Below the pieces are notes generated by a model. It did no database searches, had not been told where the DNA came from, and saw nothing but the letters and a program-made list of their open reading frames with translations. From NCBI GenBank assembly GCA_030141605.1, contig JAQGDQ010001176.1, positions 1-57,402 on the forward strand: a stretch of DNA of 57,402 bases, in the 5' to 3' direction. Below are positions 10,702 through 23,039 of the stretch, piece after piece. Source of the stretch: Tubiluchus corallicola (Eukaryota > Priapulida > Priapulimorpha > Priapulimorphida > Tubiluchidae). Each line of letters opens with the position of its first letter. Positions within the stretch are counted from its first letter, which is position 1. The position numbers and the translations under genes are program-made.

Positions 10702-11722
10702 GTAAAAATTTGCCAAATGAAATGTTTCATGCATGGCCATTATTTGTATTCATTTCTGTTAAATTAAAATTGAGCGCTTTTACATAAAAATGACATCTTT
10801 AACTCTCTTAAAATTTTCTAGTAACTGTAAAATCATTAATAATTGTTTTTGACTGTTCTAATAAGTATTCGTCTTTAGCTGCACAGATTAGAATGTAATT
10901 TTTTTTTAATTATTATTCTATGTTGCTAAAATCGTTATACAACTTAAACTCAGAATTAAAATCGTATGTTGTTCAAGTAGTATGGTGTGTATGGAACCAG
11001 TTTAAAAAACTGCTATGAAGCAAGAGAGTCATTGCTAATTGACAATGTCATGCCTACATTCTCAAACTAACTTACTTTTGTTATACATACATAACAAACT
11101 AACTAAACTAAACCCAAATTGATTACATGTGTAGTAAGTCTGAAATTGTAATAGGCATGCAAATAATACTAAATTGCTAATGTTAATTAATGTTAATTTT
11201 AGAGAAGATTTCTTCTTTCTGAGTAGTAGTTTAGATTATAAGAAGGGGTGGTTTAAAGTTGGAGCATGGGATGGGGGTCTATAGGGAATAGGGCCTTCAA
11301 AACTAGAGCTGTTCTTTTCTGAATTAAAAGATCCCCGTACACCAGACAAAATTTCTAATCCAAAGATTTCTTAGAAGACCATATCAAACAACAGCAGGGA
11401 GCATGACGACAAAAACCACATGAGGTCATTTATTTTGTCAAGCCTTTATTTAATTAAGAGCAAAATACTCACTGTTTTTATTTAATCAAAAGTATCTTTC
11501 AGTTATTCATATAGAATACAAATTCAAGTAGTTTAAATGCAAATACAAAACTTTTGCAGTTTAAGTTTAAGATGGTAGATTTATAATTTCTGAAAATTCT
11601 TTAAAAATATCAAAAATCAATATCATGAAATGTATGAGATGTTGCATATGTTCACAAGCACTGTTAAGTCAGATTTAAGAAACAAAACTCATTCTCAAAG
11701 TAAAATGTCTGTTTTTTCACAG
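10702..11722 (+). other. Intron G1c-H1, 1021 bp, with shared block
   Basis: AT-rich. A segment near 11.24-11.47 kb (ending gtcatttattttgtcaagcc) recurs at about 20.28-20.53 and 27.11-27.33 kb. It is somewhat richer in G+C than its surroundings. It is missing from the G4-H4 and G5-H5 introns. Origin unknown; possibly an old insertion. Confidence 0.55.
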
Positions 11723-11836
11723 TTGTTGATAATTGCTTCTCTGATTCTTGCCATAATGGAGGGACATGCAGAAATGGATTGAACTCTTTCACTTGTGATT
11801 GTTCGCAAGGATATACTGGAGATCACTGTGAAAAAG
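11723..11836 (+). CDS. EGF exon 17, class H (H1)
   Basis: Acceptor ttttcacag, donor aaag|gtatgt, 114 bp. The split codon G|TT gives Val, so it starts [16 protein letters not shown]. It lacks the D-x-D/N-E calcium motif and the O-glucose site (CFSDSC ends in Ser, not Pro/Ala) but keeps the O-fucose site CHNGGTC. Confidence 0.93.
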
Positions 11837-12268
11837 GTATGTGTGCTTTAATTGTGACCTTTTAACGTTTAATGACTGCATTCTAAGGCTTTTTTTACAT
11901 CGTTTCGTTTCTTGAAAACCTCTAATTCTTTCAAGAGATGGTTTATCGAGGTCTTAGATCCTCTTTTGAAATTGGTGTTTATGAATAAAGTTGTCTGTAA
12001 TCTCACCTCACTTGCCAAAAAATCAAAAAGCGAACATATATTTTAATTCTCCTATTTGGAAACGTTGGATTAATTTTAAACTTAATGTTATGCCTAAATG
12101 CTGTAGAATACAATTGTATAAAACCAAATTGCATAATTGTAAAAATTAAAGCCACAATATGTGTAAATGTATTTGCAACACATATAGTGTACTTGAAATA
12201 CTATAGCCAATCAAAACAGGAAGATGAGAATATGATTTGGTAAAAGCAGATTTTTTTTGAACTTCTAG

Positions 12269-12379
12269 ACATTGATGAATGTTTATCAAATCCTTGTCAT
12301 AATGGTACATGTAAGGATCTAGTCAATAGATACACTTGTAACTGCAGTGACGGTTATGAAGGCTTTAACTGTGACAAAG
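12269..12379 (+). CDS. EGF exon 18, class I (I1)
   Basis: Acceptor cttctag, donor aaag|gtaaga. It starts [15 protein letters not shown] and ends YEGFNCDK. It ends cassette 1. An NGT sequon sits before cysteine 3. Confidence 0.93.
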
Positions 12380-12937
12380 GTAAGATATACCACTTAATTT
12401 TTTCAATGTCGCAATTTAAGTTCAATTGCTTTCCCTTTTAAGACTACACATTCTGTTAGGCCATATGAAAGGATACTTTTTGAATATGGACATGAGTGCA
12501 CAACTTTCTCCAGTTTGAAAACAAAATGTCCTTAAGACAAGCCTGTAAACAGAATGATTATGTACAACTGTATGCAAAAACTTCATTCAAAATAACCGGA
12601 TTTCTAATTTGCTTCTTCTCTGTGCATTTTAGTATTCAGATAAACCATGCGATGCCTCATGTTGGCAGCTTTTGCAGTTTTTATTAAGATTGCTCTTGGA
12701 GTGCTAAGTTTAGAAATACCAATTTGGCTTACAGTAGTATCTTATTTTATGTCACATGTTTAAGATAACCATATGGACAAATTTGCTTAGGTATCATAAG
12801 GAGCACGAATATTTTCTATTTTGTAATAGAACAAAATTTTATCAAGTAAAATGTACCTGCTAAACAGCCAAATTGAGATACGATAGTCTGTTGTTGTTGC
12901 ACTGGCCCTAAATGATGTTTTGTGTTGATATTCTTAG

Positions 12938-13048
12938 ATATTGATGAATGTGCATCAAACCCTTGTCGTCATGGTTCATGCAATAACCTTCAGAACAGAT
13001 ACAATTGTACCTGTGATCCCGGCTATCAAGGAACTAAATGTGATAAAG
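12938..13048 (+). CDS. EGF exon 19, class A (A2)
   Basis: Acceptor ttcttag, donor aaag|gtaaag. It starts [15 protein letters not shown] and ends YQGTKCDK. It begins cassette 2. Confidence 0.93.
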
Positions 13049-13608
13049 GTAAAGCATTATTATTAGGTTCATGTGTGTCAGTGCGAATCTTGTCAAAGAT
13101 GTTAATGTTAACAATTTAATGATTCAAATGCTCCTTGTAACATGTACATCTGCAAGTAAACCGGTTGTGGCACAATGATAGTTCGAAGCTAGTTACAGTT
13201 AAATTCAGCACATTTTTTGGAAAATTAGTGAAATTATGTAAATTTAAACTTGGTGGCAATTGCTAAATCAGGTTTCATCTTTTCCTAAACAACGCAAAAC
13301 TGTCATATTATTGTCTGTGAAAGAACTTTATTTAACAATAGTCCTTGCAATAATCAGTCAAGAATTCAAGAAGTTATACAAAACATGTTACTTAATCTCT
13401 GTCATGCTGCCATTTTCGTTAATGCACCACATTACAGTTGGTAAGTGAGACATAACTATCTGATTCTAAAATGTGTTCTCTTATACTCCTTGTAAAACAG
13501 AGCTAGATGTAACGGATATTGCATAGTCAAATGTGATGAAAATTATCATTCTGTAGTTAAAAACAAATGTTAGTAATATTAAAAGTTAAAATTTTGGTTT
13601 GTTTTTAG

Positions 13609-13719
13609 ATATTGATGAATGTCAGTCAAACCCTTGTGATTATGGTTCATGCAATAACTTACAGAATAAATACACGTGTACTTGCAAAGCTGGTTATAAA
13701 GGATATAATTGCAGTGAAG
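13609..13719 (+). CDS. EGF exon 20, class B (B2)
   Basis: Acceptor tttttag, donor gaag|gtaaaa. It starts [15 protein letters not shown] and ends YKGYNCSE. The DYG loop is shared with B3 and B4. Confidence 0.93.
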
Positions 13720-14294
13720 GTAAAATTGAAAAAAACTTTTTGTTGAGATTGCAGTTTACAAAAACAATTAATCGTATATAATTATTGTAGTTGACCAGAT
13801 AGCAGAACGCCTTGGTTCAAGACCAATAGGAATTGCAACACTATTTGAGAATTTCTTATTTGGCGTTGTTTTTGCAAAATAGCAAGATTGTTCTTATTTC
13901 TGATACATTAGATGTGGATTGATTTTCCACAGATACACCAGTACAATAACTGTGCTAAATTATACAGCAAATTTCTGAGTTGGAAAGGTACCATACTCTG
14001 TATCACTGTGGTTAGCATAGGTGCATTCTTCAGACTGTTGTTTTTAGATTTGCTTTCGTACCTTTATGTTGTAAATATAACATGAAAAACAAAATAAACA
14101 AGTATTGTGCGAATTTGCATCAGAAATGATACTTGCACGATGTAAACAACTGTAAACAACATGACGTAAACAACATGATGTAAACAACTGTTCTTGCTCT
14201 TACTCATGTGGCATATCATAGCGCAAAGTTTTGAGAAGACATAGTGAAGATATGATTTCTTGTTGGTTTTGATAATTAATTGTGAATATTTTAG

Positions 14295-14405
14295 ATATTG
14301 ATGAATGTTCGTCAAAACCTTGTTATCACGGCACATGCACACAGGGAGTGAATAGCTACACCTGCACTTGTGAGGCAGGATATGTGGGTTATAACTGTGC
14401 TGAAG
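14295..14405 (+). CDS. EGF exon 21, class C (C2)
   Basis: Acceptor attttag, donor gaag|gtattg. It starts [15 protein letters not shown] and ends YVGYNCAE. The YHG loop is shared with C4 (30272). Confidence 0.93.
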
Positions 14406-15190
14406 GTATTGTTTTACTATCTCTACATGTACAGATCTCATTTTTATTAATAAAAACATGAAAACACATTTATTATAAAATTTATGAAACGTTTTATCTA
14501 GCGACAGGTTCAAATGCCAAATATTTCTTTTCGTTTTCATAGCTGTTTATGTTCTTTTTACTTTTTATTCAAATGCTTATTGTTAAGAATTTTTCTCAAA
14601 GAAACTCTTTAATCAATTCTTTGTTCACAGTGTGAAAATATACAAATGATGTGCTTGCTTAGTAGCATTATTACAGCCACAATATTTTGATTTTGATGAC
14701 GTACAAAATGTTACATAATAAAATTTGCAAAAAAAAACACCACAGTGATTTATGATTATTACAACGTTGCACAATGTGGTGGACTTAAAAGATTTCTATG
14801 CATTACATGCATTCTGCAACAAAATGCAATGCTAAAATATTGTTAAAATTTGGTACCTTTACTGTAGATCTAAACAGAACTACAAAAAATCATGACATAA
14901 TAAAAAATCAAAATATAAGGACAAACAAGCTAAACTTAATTATCTTGAGAAAGAAAATCAATGTCTATGACATTTCCACTTTTTCTTCTTACATGCTTAC
15001 TTTCAACATTTGACACCTGTAAGTCATTCCATCAGAACTGTATGTACAATCTGTCTTTAGGAATGTTTCTCCAGTAACTTGACTTAAAATGAACTTGTAA
15101 AGAAGTCTAATACCTTAAAGTTTAGCAAAATAGATATGCATAAGTAGGAACACATATAAAAGGTGTAAATAACCCATTATTTTACAATTA

Positions 15191-15197
15191 TTGACAG
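15191..15197 (+). other. Orphan D-type splice acceptor
   Basis: The D-class intron end, with its upstream block, is present twice (about 14.95-15.20 and 15.24-15.50 kb). The first copy reaches ttgacag but then runs into non-exon sequence instead of aaattgatgaatgc. Confidence 0.75.
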
Positions 15198-15496
15198 TTA
15201 CACTTAATAATACTAGGACAAGTGAATTAAATTTAATTAACTTGATTAATCAATAACTATGACATTTTCAATTTTTCTTCTTACAAGCTTACTTTCAATA
15301 TTTGACCCCTGTAGGTTCATTCCATCAAAACTGCAGGTACAATCAGTTTTCAGAAATGTATTTTCCAGCAGTTTGATTTAAAATGGGCTTGTAAGCAAAT
15401 CTAATTAGCTGCATGATATGTTATTTTAGCAAATAAAATACATATGCATAATTAGAAATACGTATAAAACTCACAAACGACCCATTCTATTGACAG

Positions 15497-15610
15497 AAAT
15501 TGATGAATGCTTATCTACTCCTTGTTCCAATGGGGCTACGTGTTTTGATGAAATCAATAAGTACACTTGCATTTGTCTTCCTGGTTATACTGGAATTAAT
15601 TGTAAACAAG
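15497..15610 (+). CDS. EGF exon 22, class D (D2a)
   Basis: Acceptor ttgacag, donor caag|gtatga. It starts [16 protein letters not shown] and ends YTGINCKQ. The upstream intron is tandemly duplicated, leaving an orphan D-type acceptor at 15191-15197; a 3' fragment of another D exon follows near 15.9 kb. Confidence 0.93.
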
Positions 15611-15880
15611 GTATGATGTCACATGCTGATTGACTTTTTAGTGCATTTTGTTTCTAAATTAACTAAATGTGTGAACAAGGCATCATGCTATTGCTGAATA
15701 CTATGCATTATAATATTACATATTTAAATGTCTTCAAGATATTACATCATGTGTTGACTATGATGTATTACAGCAATGTAAAACGAATTGTGAGCAATGT
15801 GTTGAAGATAATGTATTGTGGTACTCGTTACTAAGCTGTGAACAATGCATGATGTGAGGGTACTATACAGTACAGTATAC

Positions 15881-15912
15881 TGATGGTTATACTGGAACTA
15901 ACTGTAAAGAAG
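15881..15912 (+). pseudogene. 3' fragment of a D exon
   Basis: gatggttatactggaactaa... ends tgtaaagaag|gtatgatgtcac, the last quarter of a class D exon with its donor and following intron. No 5' part or acceptor precedes it. It is a partial duplication between D2a and E2a. Confidence 0.85.
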
Positions 15913-16534
15913 GTATGATGTCACATGCTGAAATGACTTTTAGCGAGTTTTGTCTATAATGCTGAATATTATATACTGAAATATTTGTGGCTTCTTGTTA
16001 TTACTTTCAAATGGAGTTATCCTCTCAAAACACTAGCTGGTTTACTGTATAAACTGTTGGCTACAATGTTGATCTCCATTGAATGTTTGTACCTCAAGTC
16101 CTGAAATAAATTTGTTGCTGAAGTGTAAGCCATATTAACTTCTTTTTGATACTGTTTATGAGATGTGTGTATGGCAAAAATCTTCCCAGTGACCATATCT
16201 TGTTATAAGTTAGAGTAATTTCAAATGCAGGTTTCGAATTATGTTGTGTGTAATTTTGAACATATGTTGTCTATTTAAATGTCTTCGAGATATTACGTAA
16301 TATTATGTATTACAGCACAGTACAATGCATCAATGTACTGAAGATAATCTATTGTGGCACTATGTACTTATCTGTGAGCAATGCATGATGTGATGATACT
16401 ATGCATTCGAAAAGAAGGTTAATTTTATTATTTTGACGAAACAATTGGTATAATGTGTCATATTGGCATTCTGATTCACAAATGTTTTTCTCAAAAAGTA
16501 CTTTTGATGAATTGATTTTGTTTTCTGTTTTTAG

Positions 16535-16648
16535 ATGTTAACGAGTGTTATTCTAATCCCTGCAGGAACGGGGCTACCTGTAAAAATGGAATTAATCATT
16601 ACAATTGCTCCTGCGCTGTCGGATTTTCAGGAACTTTTTGTGAACAAA
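16535..16648 (+). CDS. EGF exon 23, class E (E2a)
   Basis: Acceptor tttttag, donor caaa|gtaaag. It starts [16 protein letters not shown], with VN and Tyr that are unlike other E copies, then [12 protein letters not shown] and FSGTFCEQ. Confidence 0.92.
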
Positions 16649-16732
16649 GTAAAGTTACAATAACTACTATAATTTTTTATTAGTAAAACTTTCTGATTCT
16701 GTCTTCTTTCATTTTTTTGTTGCTTTTCTTTC

Positions 16733-16830
16733 AACATTAATAAATGCCTGTCCAACAATTGTAAAAAAAATAACTACAAAAACAGATGTAACCAATAACT
16801 GTACTTGCGCTTGCAGCGATTGGATAGTGG
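16733..16830 (+). pseudogene. Relic EGF exon (E-prime) after E2a
   Basis: Close copy of the 7.57-kb relic (aacattaataaatgcctgtc..., then aaccaataactgtacttgcg) with the same dead splice sites. It was therefore already dead before the blocks were duplicated. Confidence 0.75.
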
Positions 16831-17100
16831 ATTCAAAAATGTCAGCAAGACAAATGATATAATCATGTTTACTGTTATAGGCAATAATTCCGGTAAACTA
16901 ATAAAATTCATATTATGTTTTTAGTTTATCGTCTACATGCAAAAAATAACAATTTTTAAGTGTATTTAAAAATGTATTGCCAAAGCTATACCCTATTTTT
17001 GTGTGGATTTAGTGAATGTTTCCACTTCAAAATTTTGATTATTATTAATTTTCCCGTGTTCTCTTTTCTCAATTAAATGAATTTATTGTTTTCTGTTTAG

Positions 17101-17214
17101 ATATCGATGATTGTTCTCCTAATCCTTGTTTGAATGGAGCTACATGTATAGATAAAATCAATAGCTACACTTGTTTATGTGTCAAGGGATATGCTGGAGT
17201 TAATTGCTCAAAAG
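17101..17214 (+). CDS. EGF exon 24, class F (F2a)
   Basis: Acceptor ctgtttag, donor aaag|gtctgg. It reads [16 protein letters not shown] and ends AGVNCSK. The first half resembles F1b and the second half F1c, consistent with exchange between copies (inference). Confidence 0.93.
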
Positions 17215-17559
17215 GTCTGGTTTGCATAATCTTATATACTCTAGAGAATATTGTTAAAGATGTGTAATTTGTGCATTATTAATTTAAATGTCATGTGAAC
17301 ATGAAGGCATCTTGCAACTTTCTATATTTAAATATGTTATTAACTATGATCAACAGATAATCACATTTTTGTTCTGAAAAACCAGATTCATAGACTTGCT
17401 TATTTTATGACATCACCAAAATTTTAAAATAACTTTGACTGATTGCAAAAAATACATTATGAGCATTGAAAAAATATTCAGCATTTTACTTAACCTTTAG
17501 CACTTAGTAATGTAGAAAATGAAGGCCTGAATGCACTGCTTATTTTTATCGTTATTTAG

Positions 17560-17676
17560 ATGTTAATGATTGTTTATGCAATCCTTGTTTGAACGGAGGT
17601 AATTGCACAGATGTTGGAGTTAATAAATACAGATGCTCTTGTGCTGCTGGATTTACAGGAGATAAGTGTGAAGAAG
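17560..17676 (+). CDS. EGF exon 25, class G (G2a)
   Basis: Acceptor tatttag, donor gaag|gtaagg, 117 bp. It starts DVNDCLCNPCLNGGNC, has KYRCSC and ends TGDKCEE; both features are private to this copy. Seven cysteines. Confidence 0.92.
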
Positions 17677-18126
17677 GTAAGGATTGCCTGAATGATGCAC
17701 AACAACACAGTGATTTAAGATTATTGAACTACAACAAGTTGTGGCAGATTTATAAAAGTTCTATGCTTTTAAATACATTTTGTAACGACATAAAGCTAAA
17801 CTGTGGTTAAAATTTAGTACCTTTGCTGTGCATGTAAACAGTATTACAAAATTATAGGACAAATAAATTAAATTTAATTAATTTGAATATCAATAACTAT
17901 GATATTTTCTCTTTTTTTTCAACTTTTGACACCAGTAGGTTCATTCCATCAAATATATAAGTAAGTATCAGGAATGAATTGATTCAGTAATTTGATTTAA
18001 AATTGATTCGTAAAGAAAAATTATTAGCCATATAATATGTTAACTTTTAGCAAATACAATAGATATGCATATCTAGAAATGCATATGAATCCGATAAATG
18101 ACCCATTATTTTGCAATTTTTGACAG

Positions 18127-18240
18127 AAATTGACGAATGCTTATCTAATCCTTGTTCCAATGGGGCTACGTGTTTTGATGAAATCAATAAGTACACTTGT
18201 GTTTGTCTTCCTGGTTATACTGGCACTAAATGTCAACAAG
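18127..18240 (+). CDS. EGF exon 26, class D (D2b)
   Basis: Acceptor ttgacag, donor caag|gtatga. It starts [16 protein letters not shown] and ends YTGTKCQQ. The downstream intron closely matches that of D1a (4885 onward). Confidence 0.93.
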
Positions 18241-18613
18241 GTATGAGGTCACATGCTGATTGACTTTTTAGTGCATTTTGTTTCTAAAATAACTAAATGT
18301 GTGAACAAGGCATCATGCTATTGCTGAATACTATGCATTATAATATTACATATTTAAATGTTTTCAAGATATTACGTCATGTGTTGATTATGATGTATTA
18401 CAGCAATGCAAAATGAATTGTGAACAATGTGTTGAAGATAATGTATTTTGGTACTGGTTACTAAGCTCTGAACAATGCATGATATGATGGTACTATACAT
18501 TTGATGAAAAACGTTTTAACTATTTCGATGCAACAATAGATAGAATGTATCATACTGGCAAACTGTTTCTTAAGTAATATAATTTTTGAAAGAATGTCAA
18601 TTTCTGTTTTTAG

Positions 18614-18727
18614 ATATAGACGAGTGTTCTTCTAATCCCTGCAGGAACGGGGCTACCTGTACCAATGGAATTAACCATTACAATTGCTCCTGTGCAGTTG
18701 GATTTACTGGAACTGTTTGTGAACAAA
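18614..18727 (+). CDS. EGF exon 27, class E (E2b)
   Basis: Acceptor tttttag, donor caaa|gtaaaa. It starts [16 protein letters not shown] and ends FTGTVCEQ. It has the short relic-free downstream intron (262 bp) also seen after E1c. Confidence 0.93.
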
Positions 18728-18989
18728 GTAAAAGATGCAACATTTAATATAATTTCTTGTGCAAAATTTAGTAAATAAACCTGATTTTAGTGGATTTACT
18801 GCTCGTCTTTGTAACCATGTACTTTTTACACGTTGCAAATGTTTTTAACTAAATAAAATTTAGATTATTTCTAATAAATGAACTAGCAATTATATGCTTT
18901 CAATTTTTTAAAGGTTAAGGGCATCTTTCTAAAACAATTATTCTTTAAATTTGCCTCTTTTTTGAAATAAAGTTATTGTTTCTGTTTAG

Positions 18990-19103
18990 ATATCAATGAT
19001 TGCTCTCCTAATCCTTGCATGAATGGAGCGACGTGTATAGATAAAATCAATGGCTACACTTGTTTATGTGTCATGGGATATGCTGGAGTTAATTGCTCAA
19101 AAG
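18990..19103 (+). CDS. EGF exon 28, class F (F2b)
   Basis: Acceptor tgtttag, donor aaag|gtctgg. It reads [16 protein letters not shown], with [17 protein letters not shown] replaces INS or INN and removes the NYT sequon. Confidence 0.93.
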
Positions 19104-19199
19104 GTCTGGTTTGCATAATCTTATATACTCTAGAGAATATTGAAAGATGCGTAATTTGTGCATAATTAATGTAAATGTATGAATAGGAAGACGTCTTGC

Positions 19200-19510
19200 C
19201 ACTTTCTATATTCAAATATGTCAGTCTCTAGTGAGTTAATCCTGATTTGATGTGAAGCAGAGATGTTCACTTGTTTACATGGCACTCTTTCTGATTAAAC
19301 GGAAATTCTTAAATGTATGTTAAGAAATTTAGATATGAATCAGAACAGCTAGTGAAAGTATCTCACGAATTTCTGTATTCAAATACGTTAGTCAGTAATG
19401 AGCTATCCCAGTTTGATGAGAAGCAGAGCTATTCGCTTGTTTGCGTGCCACTATGTCAGACTAAACTGTAATTTTTAAATATATATTAGGAAATTTAGAT
19501 ATACGACTCA
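19200..19510. repeat. ~166-bp tandem repeat, 2 copies
   Basis: gaagcagag motifs at 19255 and 19421 with shared flanks. Same unit as the four-copy array at 25.6 kb and the two-copy array at 33.54-33.8 kb. Confidence 0.8.
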
Positions 19511-19644
19511 GAGCAGCTTGTCAAGAAAAAGTATTAATGGTATTGCAAATATATACAACATTGATCTGCAATGAATTATTGATCTCTATTGATTTAACAG
19601 CACTTTTATAAGGAAATAAGGGAGAGAAACCACTTTTTGTTTAG

Positions 19645-19761
19645 ATCATAACGATTGCTCATGTAATCCTTGCATGAATGGAGGCAATTGTACAGACATT
19701 GGTATCAGTGGATACAATTGTTCTTGCGCTGCTGGGTACACAGGAGTCAACTGCGAACAAG
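19645..19761 (+). CDS. EGF exon 29, class G (G2b)
   Basis: Acceptor tgtttag, donor caag|gtaaag, 117 bp. It starts [16 protein letters not shown]; His at position 2 is unique in the window. It has [10 protein letters not shown] and ends TGVNCEQ. Confidence 0.92.
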
Positions 19762-20761
19762 GTAAAGATTGTCAAAAACATGTTTCTTACACATATTTGC
19801 ATGGTCATTAGTTTTTTTCATTTCAAAACAATTATTAAATTACAATTGTATACTTTTGCATGAAGATGACATCTTCATTTCAAGATCATCATGATCAAGA
19901 AGATGGGTGTCACTACTAATAGGCCTACATTTGCTAACTAACATATATTTAAAAACTAAGCGAAACGCAAACTGATTAGGTGCAGCATATGTTGTAAGTT
20001 TGAAATTGTATTAGACCTCAAATAATAAAAAAATTAAATATAATATTATAAAAAAAAACTAATATTAAACCACATTTTAGAGAAAATGTAGCTTTCAAAA
20101 AGTGTTGAACTAAAATAGATAGTAAAACATTTCAACGATTACAAAGATGGTTTGTGAGACATTTTAATATAGTAAGTAAGTAAGAAAGTTTACTAGTTTA
20201 CCATCAGTTTTGAAATAGCAAGATACATAACTAAGAGATTTATAAATCTCTGTGCAACATACTATAATATTACAAATTGCAAAAGTAATTATTGATTAAT
20301 GGTGAAAGGGTGGTCAGCCACCCTCAAGTGGGGAATAGAGGTCTCAAATCTAGAGTGCCCTTTACTGTATCAAGAGATCCTCTCTTTCCCAGACACCAGA
20401 TAGAGGTTCCAATCCCAAGATTAAATGAAGGTCATATCACACTTCAAAGTAATGAAACAGCCAAAAGAAGGTAAAAATACTAGCCGGTCATTTATTTTGT
20501 CACACCTTTATTTAATTTATAGCAAAATTTGCACAATATTTTTACATACAAAAGGCTGTACTTCAGCCATTTCTATACATATTTAAGCAGTTTTTGTGTA
20601 AATAGGCTTTTGCAGTTTATGTTTAAAATTGTTGATTTATTATTTCTACAAAATTAAAAAATGTTATGATATGCAAAACGTACGAGATGTTCACAAGCAT
20701 TGTTAAATTAGATTTAAGAAACAAAACTCATTCACAAAGTAAAATGTCTGTTTTTTCACAG

Positions 20762-20875
20762 TTGTTGATAATTGCTTCTCTGATTCTTGTCATAATGGAG
20801 GGACATGCAGAAATGGATTGAACTCTTTCACTTGTGATTGTCTGCAAGGATATACTGGAGATCACTGTGAACAAG
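20762..20875 (+). CDS. EGF exon 30, class H (H2)
   Basis: Acceptor ttttcacag, donor caag|gtatgt. It starts [16 protein letters not shown], with [15 protein letters not shown] near its end. H1-H4 differ from one another mainly at the residue after CDC (S, L, R, P). Confidence 0.93.
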
Positions 20876-21293
20876 GTATGTGTGCTTTAATTGTGACCTT
20901 TAAACTTTAATGACTGCATTCTAAGCCCTTTTCATCGTTTCATTTCTAGAAAATTTCCAATTCTTTGAAGAGATGGTTTTTCTAGGTCTTAGATACTCTT
21001 TTGAATTTGGTGTTTATGATTAATGCTGTCTGTGATCTTACCTCACTTGCCAAAAAATCAAAAAGCGAACATTTTAATCCTTTAAAAACATGATTAATTA
21101 TAAAATTAATGTTATGCCTAAATGCTGTAGAATACAAATGTATAAAACCAAATTGTAGAAATTTCAAAAAATTAAAGTCACGATAAGCGTAATTGTATTT
21201 GCAGCACATACTGTGTGTATGAAATACTATTGTCGATCAAAACAAGAAGATGAGAATATGATTTGGTAATAGCAGATTTTTTTTAACTTCTAG

Positions 21294-21404
21294 ACATTGA
21301 TGAATGTTTATCAAGTCCTTGTAATAATGGTACATGTAAGGATCTAGTCAATAGATACACTTGTAACTGCAGTGACGGTTATGAAGGCTTTAACTGTGAC
21401 AAAG
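21294..21404 (+). CDS. EGF exon 31, class I (I2)
   Basis: Acceptor cttctag, donor aaag|gtaaga. It starts DIDECLSSPCNNGTC and ends YEGFNCDK. It ends cassette 2. The downstream intron holds the solo LTR. Confidence 0.93.
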
Positions 21405-21894
21405 GTAAGATATACAACTTAATTTTTTCATTGTTGTAATTTTAGTTCAACTGCTGTCCTTTTTAAGACAACACATTCTGATAGGCCGTATGTAAGGATC
21501 CCTTTTGAATATGGACATGAGTGCACAACTTTCTCCAGCTTGAAAACAAAATATCCTTAAAACAAGCGAGTAAACAGACTGATTATGCGCAACTGTTTGC
21601 AAAAACTTCACTCAAAATAACCGGATTTCTAATTTGCTTCTTCTCTGTGCCTCTTAGTGTTCAGATAAGACATACTATCAAACATGTTGGTTGTTTCTGC
21701 AGTTGTTTGAATAGCTGCTTTATTTTTTTACTAAAACTGTTCATGGCGTGCTAAGCTTAGAAATGGTAATTTGGCCTTATTTTATGTTCAGTAGTTTAGA
21801 AAGTCATATGAATAAAATTTCAAAGGTATCACAAGGATCATGAATATTTTCTAGGTTGCTTAAATTCCTAACAGATTTTCAATAAAATATACCT

Positions 21895-22252
21895 GTTAAT
21901 GTTGTAGAAATCCCCTTGCAGAATATTGTAGAAAAATGTAGAATATTCTGTAGTATAGTAGAACAATCTTCTTAGCTTGTAGAAGTATCTAGAATTTTCT
22001 ATTTCTAGATTGTTCCTTTGCTCTGATATATAAGGCTGAGCTGGCCGCTGGAGTTTATTCCCTTGTATCCTCGTATTCTCAGATACGCTTTCTTGCTTTC
22101 ACGTTTCAAGATTAAGGCATTTATTGTAAACATTTCGCATTCCTTCATACTTGTGTGTTGTAGAATTCTCGTATAATAAACTAGTTTAATTTGATGACGT
22201 GTTTTCTGGTTTCTCTACAATCCTTGCAAGAGCAACAAAACACAACAGTTAA
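21895..22252 (+). mobile_element. Solo LTR with 5-bp target duplication
   Basis: The element at 21900-22247 (348 bp) starts tgttgtag and ends cacaaca, giving TG...CA ends within a short inverted repeat. It is flanked by gttaa at 21895-21899 and 22248-22252. The paralogous introns at about 12.86 and 28.73 kb show the uninterrupted site (gctaaacagcc, gttaaacagcc). Inside are gatatataagg (promoter-like) and a later aataaac (polyA-signal-like). No internal retroviral coding region remains, so it is a solo LTR left by recombination. Family unknown. Confidence 0.88.
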
Positions 22253-22331
22253 ACATCCAAATTTGGTTAATACATACAATAGTCTGTTATTGTTGTGTTG
22301 CCTAAATGATAACTTGTGTTTATATTCTTAG

Positions 22332-22442
22332 ATATTGATGAGTGTTCATCAAACCCTTGTCGTTACGGTTCGTGCACTAACCTTCAGAACAGGTACAATT
22401 GTACCTGTGATCCCGGCTATCAAGGAACTAAATGTGATGAAG
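22332..22442 (+). CDS. EGF exon 32, class A (A3)
   Basis: Acceptor ttcttag, donor gaag|gtaaag. It starts [15 protein letters not shown], then [15 protein letters not shown] and TN are private to this A copy. Confidence 0.93.
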
Positions 22443-23039
22443 GTAAAGCATTATTATTAGGTTCATGTGTGTCAGTGTGAATCTTATCACGAATGTTAAT
22501 GTTAACAATATAATTTAATGATTCAAATGCTCCTTGTAACATGTACATCTGCAAGTAAACCAGTTGTGGCACAATGGCAGTTCGAAGCTAGTTTCAGTTA
22601 AATTTCCGCACATTTTTTGGAAAATTAGTGAAATATGTAAATTTAAACTTGGTGGCAATTACTAAATCAGGTTTCATCTTTCCTAAACAATGCAAAACTG
22701 TCAAATTAGTTTTTGCAAAAGAACGTCATTTTTTATAGTAACATATATTATCAGTACATTAGTCCTTACAATATTGTCAAGTCAAAAAATTCAGTAAATT
22801 AAGCAAAACATATTACATAATCTCTGTCATACTGTCATTTTCGTTAATGCACCACATTACAGTTGGTAAGTGAGACATAACTATCTGATTCTAAAATGTG
22901 TTCTCTTATACTCCTTGTAAAATGGAGCTAGTTATAATGGATGTAGCATAGCGAAATGTATTGAAAATTAGCATTCTAATTCTGCAGTTAAAAACAAATG
23001 TTAGTAATATTAAAAGTTAAAATTTTGGTTTGTTTTTAG

